Below the pieces are notes generated by a model. The model had not been told where the DNA came from. It did not search any database and saw only the letters and a list, made by a program, of their open reading frames with translations. The translations under genes and the position numbers were made by a program. Positions 60,116 to 64,000 of a stretch of DNA of 64,000 nt are shown here, in pieces; the first letter of the stretch is position 1; each line of letters begins with the position of its first letter. The DNA comes from Vulcanimicrobiota bacterium (GTDB taxonomy: Bacteria; Vulcanimicrobiota; Vulcanimicrobiia; Vulcanimicrobiales; Vulcanimicrobiaceae), in contig PLJL01000004.1 in the NCBI GenBank assembly GCA_003140215.1, positions 528,193 through 592,192 of the forward strand. The letters run 5' to 3'.

Positions 60116-61510
60116 ATGCTCCGCATGCGGCGGCAGCTTATCGAGAACTTCGGCTCGGCATTGCGACGGCGTTCCGCTGCTGCGTTCCTCGGTGCGGGCT
60201 TATCGCAAGGTGCAGGATACCCGACCTGGCAAGGGTTGCTCAAGGATGCGGCGCTCGAGCTCGGCCTCGACGTCCGCCAAGATTGCGATCTGGTCGACGT
60301 AGCGCAGTTCGTGGTCAATGAAGACGGCGGAGAGCGGGCGCGGCTCAACCAGCTCATCAAAGAGTCGTTCGAGACCATCAAGCCGGTCCCCGAGGCGATG
60401 AAGGTACTCGCACGGCTCCCGTTGGCCAACATCTGGACGACGAACTACGATACGCTGATGGAGCGCGCGTACGCCGAGGTTCGGCGTTCGGCCCCGGAAG
60501 TGAAGCGGCACCATGGCGACCTGACGCTTCGCCACCATGCTCAAACCGTGCTGTACAAGATGCACGGATCCGTCGAAACTCCCGAGTCGTGCGTGATCAC
60601 GAAGCACGACTTCGAGACGTATGCACGAGACCGAGCCGGGTTTCTGCACCTCCTGGCGGCCGACTACATCGAGAAGACGTTCTTGTTTCTCGGGCTTTCG
60701 TTCAGGGACCCGAATATCAACTATCTCCTTGCTACGATACGCTCGGTTTTTCGCGGTGGAGCGCCGTCGCACTACGCGGTGATGCAGTACCCGCAGAAGA
60801 AGGCCTATTCCAGTTCGTCTCGCTACGAGCACGATTTCAACCGCTTCAAGCGCTGGACGGGTGACATGACGCGGTACGGGATCAACGTCTTTGCGTTCAA
60901 CGGCTTCGACGAGATCGATCAGCTGCTCGATGACATCACCATCGAACATAGACGGGAGAGCAGCCGGCACAGCGTCTACGTCAACGGCAGCTTCGGGCCG
61001 GACTCGGCCGGCCGTTTGAAGATGGAGAGATTGTGCCGCAGCATCGGCGAGTTCTTGGCAGATCGTCAGAAGCGGTTGGCGACGGGACTGGGGCTGGTGG
61101 TCGGCGCGTCGACGTTGAGAGGCTTCATCGAAAGGCTGGATGATCAAGGCAATCCGATGCACGGTCGCCTCTTCGTTCGTTCCATACTGAAAGGACATCC
61201 GCTCGAGCTGGAACGGCGTCGAGACCTGATGATGCAGTGTGAGACATGGATCTTGATCGGAGGCGGCTCGGGTACGGAGGCCGACGTCGGTGTGGCGCGA
61301 TCGTTGTCGGACGGGCTGCTCATCCCGATTCCGGGAACCGGCGGAACGGCAGACGTCGTCGCCAGGGAGATTCTGAACGGGCCGAAGTCGACTCGCGAAT
61401 ACCGAGTCGTTGCTGACCTCAAGAAGGCGAAATTCTCGGTCGCTCGCGATGGAGACGACGATATCAGCGCCGTCGTCGCCGCGCTTAAGCGCCACCTTAC
61501 GGTTGACTGA
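60116..61510 (+). CDS. SIR2-SLOG effector, Thoeris ThsA-like
   Basis: 464 residues from the ATG at 60116; the upstream extension of the frame is spurious. The N-terminal SIR2 domain (about 15-280) has FLGAGLSQGAGYPTWQGLL, WTTNYDTLMERAY with Asn110, and YKMHGSVETP with His150, matching the catalytic Asn112 and His152 of Bacillus ThsA. The C-terminal SLOG domain (about 285-460, SVYVNGSFGPDSAG and LIGGGSGTEADVGVARSL) is the nucleotide-sensing part. ThsA is 476 residues. On infection it destroys NAD when a TIR-made signal binds SLOG. No TIR gene is adjacent; a DUF4062 gene is. Confidence 0.82.
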   Translation: MLRMRRQLIENFGSALRRRSAAAFLGAGLSQGAGYPTWQGLLKDAALELGLDVRQDCDLVDVAQFVVNEDGGERARLNQLIKESFETIKPVPEAMKVLARLPLANIWTTNYDTLMERAYAEVRRSAPEVKRHHGDLTLRHHAQTVLYKMHGSVETPESCVITKHDFETYARDRAGFLHLLAADYIEKTFLFLGLSFRDPNINYLLATIRSVFRGGAPSHYAVMQYPQKKAYSSSSRYEHDFNRFKRWTGDMTRYGINVFAFNGFDEIDQLLDDITIEHRRESSRHSVYVNGSFGPDSAGRLKMERLCRSIGEFLADRQKRLATGLGLVVGASTLRGFIERLDDQGNPMHGRLFVRSILKGHPLELERRRDLMMQCETWILIGGGSGTEADVGVARSLSDGLLIPIPGTGGTADVVAREILNGPKSTREYRVVADLKKAKFSVARDGDDDISAVVAALKRHLTVD

Positions 61511-61519
61511 GGAAGAAGC

Positions 61520-62170
61520 GTGAAAACGTAGTACTTCACGCTCGTGCCTATCCCGTTTCCGAAGCGGAGGGTCTCGCGCGCGGTCGCGGCCGAGGAGCTC
61601 GCGATCCTGGAGCGGACCTAGAGCCGCACGTCGACGATGGCCTCACCGAAATCCGAAGCGCTCCCGCCGAAGAGATTCACGACGAATCGTCGGACTCCGT
61701 GCTTGCGGAAATTCAGAGTCGGACGGCAATCTGGAAGATCACCCCGTTAGCGGTGGTCGGCTTTCTCGCTCTGGCGATCGCGTGGACTTCGCTGGGATGG
61801 TCGGCCGGATTCCTCGTCCCGATCATCGCGATCCCGACGCTGATCTGGACCTATCTACGTGATGAAACCAGGCGCACGACGGTCCTCATGTACGATCTGG
61901 AACCTGACGCGGTGGAGGCCGACGAGCGGTTCCACGAAGGCCTCGCGGCCATGCAAGCGGCGTATCTGGACCGTCGAGGCGTCCGGAGCAAACGCTGATT
62001 ACAAATATCACGCCGGGGCGAGCCAACTGCAGCGGTGCAAGAAGACCAACTTTACCGCGGCGCAGCCGCCCGGGATCAAGACGAACGTCCCAGTTGCGGC
62101 CCTCCGGCTGAGCTCCGAAACGCTCTACTTCTTCCCCGAGCGCGCATTCGTGTACGGGCCATCGGGCCGC
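61520..62170 (+). pseudogene. Decayed two-helix membrane protein gene
   Basis: A GTG with GAGGAAG upstream reads MKT then an in-frame TAG, and continues in the same frame for about 30 more residues (VPIPFPKRRVSRAVAAEELA). The sense then moves to another frame with two membrane helices (ITPLAVVGFLALAIAWTSL and GFLVPIIAIPTLIW) and VLMYDLEPDAVEADE. It moves again to YKYHAGASQLQRCKKTNFT, ending near TLYFFPERAFVYGPSG. One amber and two frameshifts thus break what was one gene. The last intact frame (61699-61998, 99 codons) could still be expressed. Confidence 0.6.
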
Positions 62171-62285
62171 GCCACCTCGCCGATGAATGCGCGACAACCA
62201 TGCGGTTTTTTCGTTGCGAGCCGTCGATTCCGTCACAATTCCGTCAACTTTACTGAGCTGGCTGGAATCGCGACCGGAATCGACG

Positions 62286-63800
62286 TCAACGTAGTGCGGG
62301 CGGCAGATCAACGCCCTTCTGCGCGAGACGCATTGCAACCAGTCGGAGGCCCAGGAGCTGATCGAGCAGACCCGCCTCTATCGCCACGTCGCTCGCCCCC
62401 GCCAACTGCTCCACTGCCGCTTGGAAGTCGCCCGTTTCGACGTAGCCGATCGCAAGTTTCCGCTTCGCGCGTACGAGCAGGCCGGGTCGATTACCGACCT
62501 TGGTGAGTCTTTCGACTCCGCATTCTTGATATGCGACACCCTTCGTTCGCCCGCGCCCCGAGAGCATCGCAAACCCCAGCTCCGATTCGGCGTCACCGAT
62601 ATAGTCGCTGCCCTCTGACTCAGCGGTTCGAATGGATAACACGCGTCGATAGTCGGCGACCGCTCTCGCGACATCACCGCGGGCAAGTCTGATGCTGGCC
62701 CGAATCGAGAGTTGTCCGGCGCGGTCGCCGCCGCGACGTTTCAGCGCGCCATCGATGTGCTCGCCAGCAAGGCTGAGCGCGCTGTTATGCCATTTGCCGG
62801 GTGGCAGATATTTCGCCATGGCGTAAAACTCGCTCGCTAGCGCGCCGTGCGGTGCGATCCTGAGCGAATCCGGCATGGTGACCTTCGAGTCGCGCAACGC
62901 GGCGCGAACGCGTTCCATGCTGCCGAGCGCTGCCAAACAGCCCATGTACAGGTGCGCGTGCAATCCGAACCACGAACCGGCGTTGGCCCATTCGCCCAGC
63001 GCGGCGTTCCAGAGGGGCAGGAAGCCGTCGAATCCGCGCTTCCCGTACGGAGCGCCGGCAAGTTCGCGAATCGCAATCCACAGGCGCGTAAGGCGCTCTA
63101 GCTTGTTCGATTCCGCCCTCGCTTCCGCGATCGCCCGCTCTACCTTAGCAGCCTCCGGCGCCGTGTCGGCCTGGAACCGCCCACCCAAGAGTTCGAGCTC
63201 GGGACGATCCGTCAGGTGCGTTCGGCCACTTCCCCGACCCCGCGCGAACGACCGCACAAGCCGCCTGATGGACTCGTATTGACGCGGCGGCGAACTATCG
63301 ACCTTGTTCGGGAGCACGTCGCCGGCGAGCAGTCGTTCCACTTCCTTGACAATTGCGTCGTCCGACCGGCGTCGGTCCGGCAACTTGAGCGCTGGACCCA
63401 ATGTGTTGAGCAACTCCTGCAGCGGCTGCTCAGGCGCGAAGATGTCCGATTCGAATACGTAAATCGGCTTGCCGAGCAAAACCGCTTCGAATATCTCCAG
63501 TTCGAAGTACGAAGCGCGCCATTTCTCGGTCGTGCCCGGAATCTCAACGCTACTTCCATGGCGCTTGTGCAGCAGGCAGATGAAAATCTGGGAGCGCTGG
63601 ATGTTCCGAAGGCACTCGTCGAGCCTATCGAGCGAAGCCAGCCCGCTGAGTCGCGCCCGGCGCAGCGGCGGGAAGTCAGCGGCCCAAACAGGTCGGCCGT
63701 ACGCTTCCCCAAGAGCCCAGATGCGCTGCCGAATTGGTAGCGGCTCGTCCTTTGGATCTTCGAAGACCGAGGAGAGAAACGCGAAAGGAGGTCGTTCCAC
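62286..63800 (-). CDS. DUF4062 (TIR-like fold) plus TPR-like protein
   Basis: 504 residues from a GTG with no strong ribosome site. The N-terminal domain (about 5-150, FAFLSSVFEDPKDEPLPIRQ and ICLLHKRHGS, KWRASYFELEIFEAVLLGKPIYVFES) is DUF4062-like, a fold related to TIR domains and common in signalling and defence genes. The rest (about 195-500) is helical and resembles TPR repeats, with Ala-rich pairs. It faces the SIR2-SLOG gene across the decayed membrane gene, so it is the candidate signal partner in place of a TIR ThsB. Function is inferred. Confidence 0.65.
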   Translation of the reverse strand: MERPPFAFLSSVFEDPKDEPLPIRQRIWALGEAYGRPVWAADFPPLRRARLSGLASLDRLDECLRNIQRSQIFICLLHKRHGSSVEIPGTTEKWRASYFELEIFEAVLLGKPIYVFESDIFAPEQPLQELLNTLGPALKLPDRRRSDDAIVKEVERLLAGDVLPNKVDSSPPRQYESIRRLVRSFARGRGSGRTHLTDRPELELLGGRFQADTAPEAAKVERAIAEARAESNKLERLTRLWIAIRELAGAPYGKRGFDGFLPLWNAALGEWANAGSWFGLHAHLYMGCLAALGSMERVRAALRDSKVTMPDSLRIAPHGALASEFYAMAKYLPPGKWHNSALSLAGEHIDGALKRRGGDRAGQLSIRASIRLARGDVARAVADYRRVLSIRTAESEGSDYIGDAESELGFAMLSGRGRTKGVAYQECGVERLTKVGNRPGLLVRAKRKLAIGYVETGDFQAAVEQLAGASDVAIEAGLLDQLLGLRLVAMRLAQKGVDLPPALR

Positions 63801-63923
63801 GATCGTTATTTGGACGATCGCCGCGCCGCGACGAGTACCCGAGGTCGGCCCCTGTGCCGGGGGAGGCGACTATGAACGTCCTCGCGCCGTGTGTCCCTCA
63901 ATGCAGCTTGCATCGATGAAGAT

Positions 63924-64000
63924 TCACGCACTGCTGGGGTTCTTGTAGAACTCACCCGGATTGAGGTCGAAGAACGCATTCCGATACGCAAACGACTTGA
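63924..64000 (-). CDS. Partial gene, C-terminal end only
   Basis: Minus-strand translation from the window edge gives 24 codons (SFAYRNAFFDLNPGEFYKNP then SSA) and a stop at 63924. The composition is protein-like. It reads toward the DUF4062 gene in the same direction, about 120 bases away. The family cannot be told from so little sequence. Confidence 0.4.
   Translation of the reverse strand, partial: KSFAYRNAFFDLNPGEFYKNPSSA

Noticed and set aside
60200-61495. Minus-strand 431-codon frame over the SIR2-SLOG gene
   Set aside because: Antisense to a gene with conserved catalytic motifs; no features of its own.
1-64000. tRNA, rRNA or integrase genes marking the island
   Set aside because: Scanning for T-loop-like sequences and conserved rRNA segments found none; no recombinase was seen among the proteins.

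Overview
The window is about 64 kb of high-GC bacterial chromosome with no rRNA, tRNA or CRISPR array that I could find. It mixes Gram-negative envelope traits (a secretin, several outer-membrane barrel-like proteins) with the SepF/DivIVA division genes typical of Gram-positives and Cyanobacteria. It also has a DUF5693-csaB pair and many GTG starts. My inference is a diderm member of the Terrabacteria, most likely a Candidatus Eremiobacterota (WPS-2) relative. No marker in the window proves this.

Left part (1-30.9 kb), mostly ordinary housekeeping and accessory metabolism: the start of a TylF-type methyltransferase running off the left edge; a repeat-bearing intergenic stretch; a phosphoesterase; a PDZ-membrane-GAF protein; small secreted proteins; AqpZ; a subtilase lipoprotein; DUF1059 plus a methyltransferase; a BTAD-AAA-TPR regulator divergent from an ABC exporter; a FAD oxidoreductase; and an outer-membrane protein next to a TPR protein. 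A redox group follows (SCO1, two-component pair, cupredoxin, cytochrome c-barrel fusion), then an ECHDC3-like protein, a candidate structured RNA, DUF5693-csaB and an M50 protease.

Middle (31-47.8 kb): a small scar locus (30981-31946), ileS, a minus-strand operon ccdA-lspA-rluD-tgt-OMP, and a plus-strand operon lgt-yggS-sepF-divIVA. Next come a HigBA-like toxin-antitoxin pair and a duplicated, broken flgF/flgG segment. No other flagellar genes are present.

Right part (47.8-64 kb) is an accessory island. It holds an RHS toxin with its own signal peptide, a probable immunity gene overlapping its stop, an orphan toxin tip of the same family, and a divergently transcribed orphan secretin behind a good promoter with an inverted repeat. 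After a histone H1-like protein and two unknown genes comes a defence-like group: an HExxH protein, a SIR2-SLOG effector of Thoeris ThsA architecture, a decayed membrane protein gene, and a DUF4062-TPR protein in place of the usual TIR partner.

The most interesting reading is that secretin, RHS toxin and immunity form one unit. The 30981-31946 scar carries the last 25 codons of a second secretin on one strand, then a possible toxin end and a small membrane protein on the other. That is the layout expected if the centre of a second unit had been deleted.
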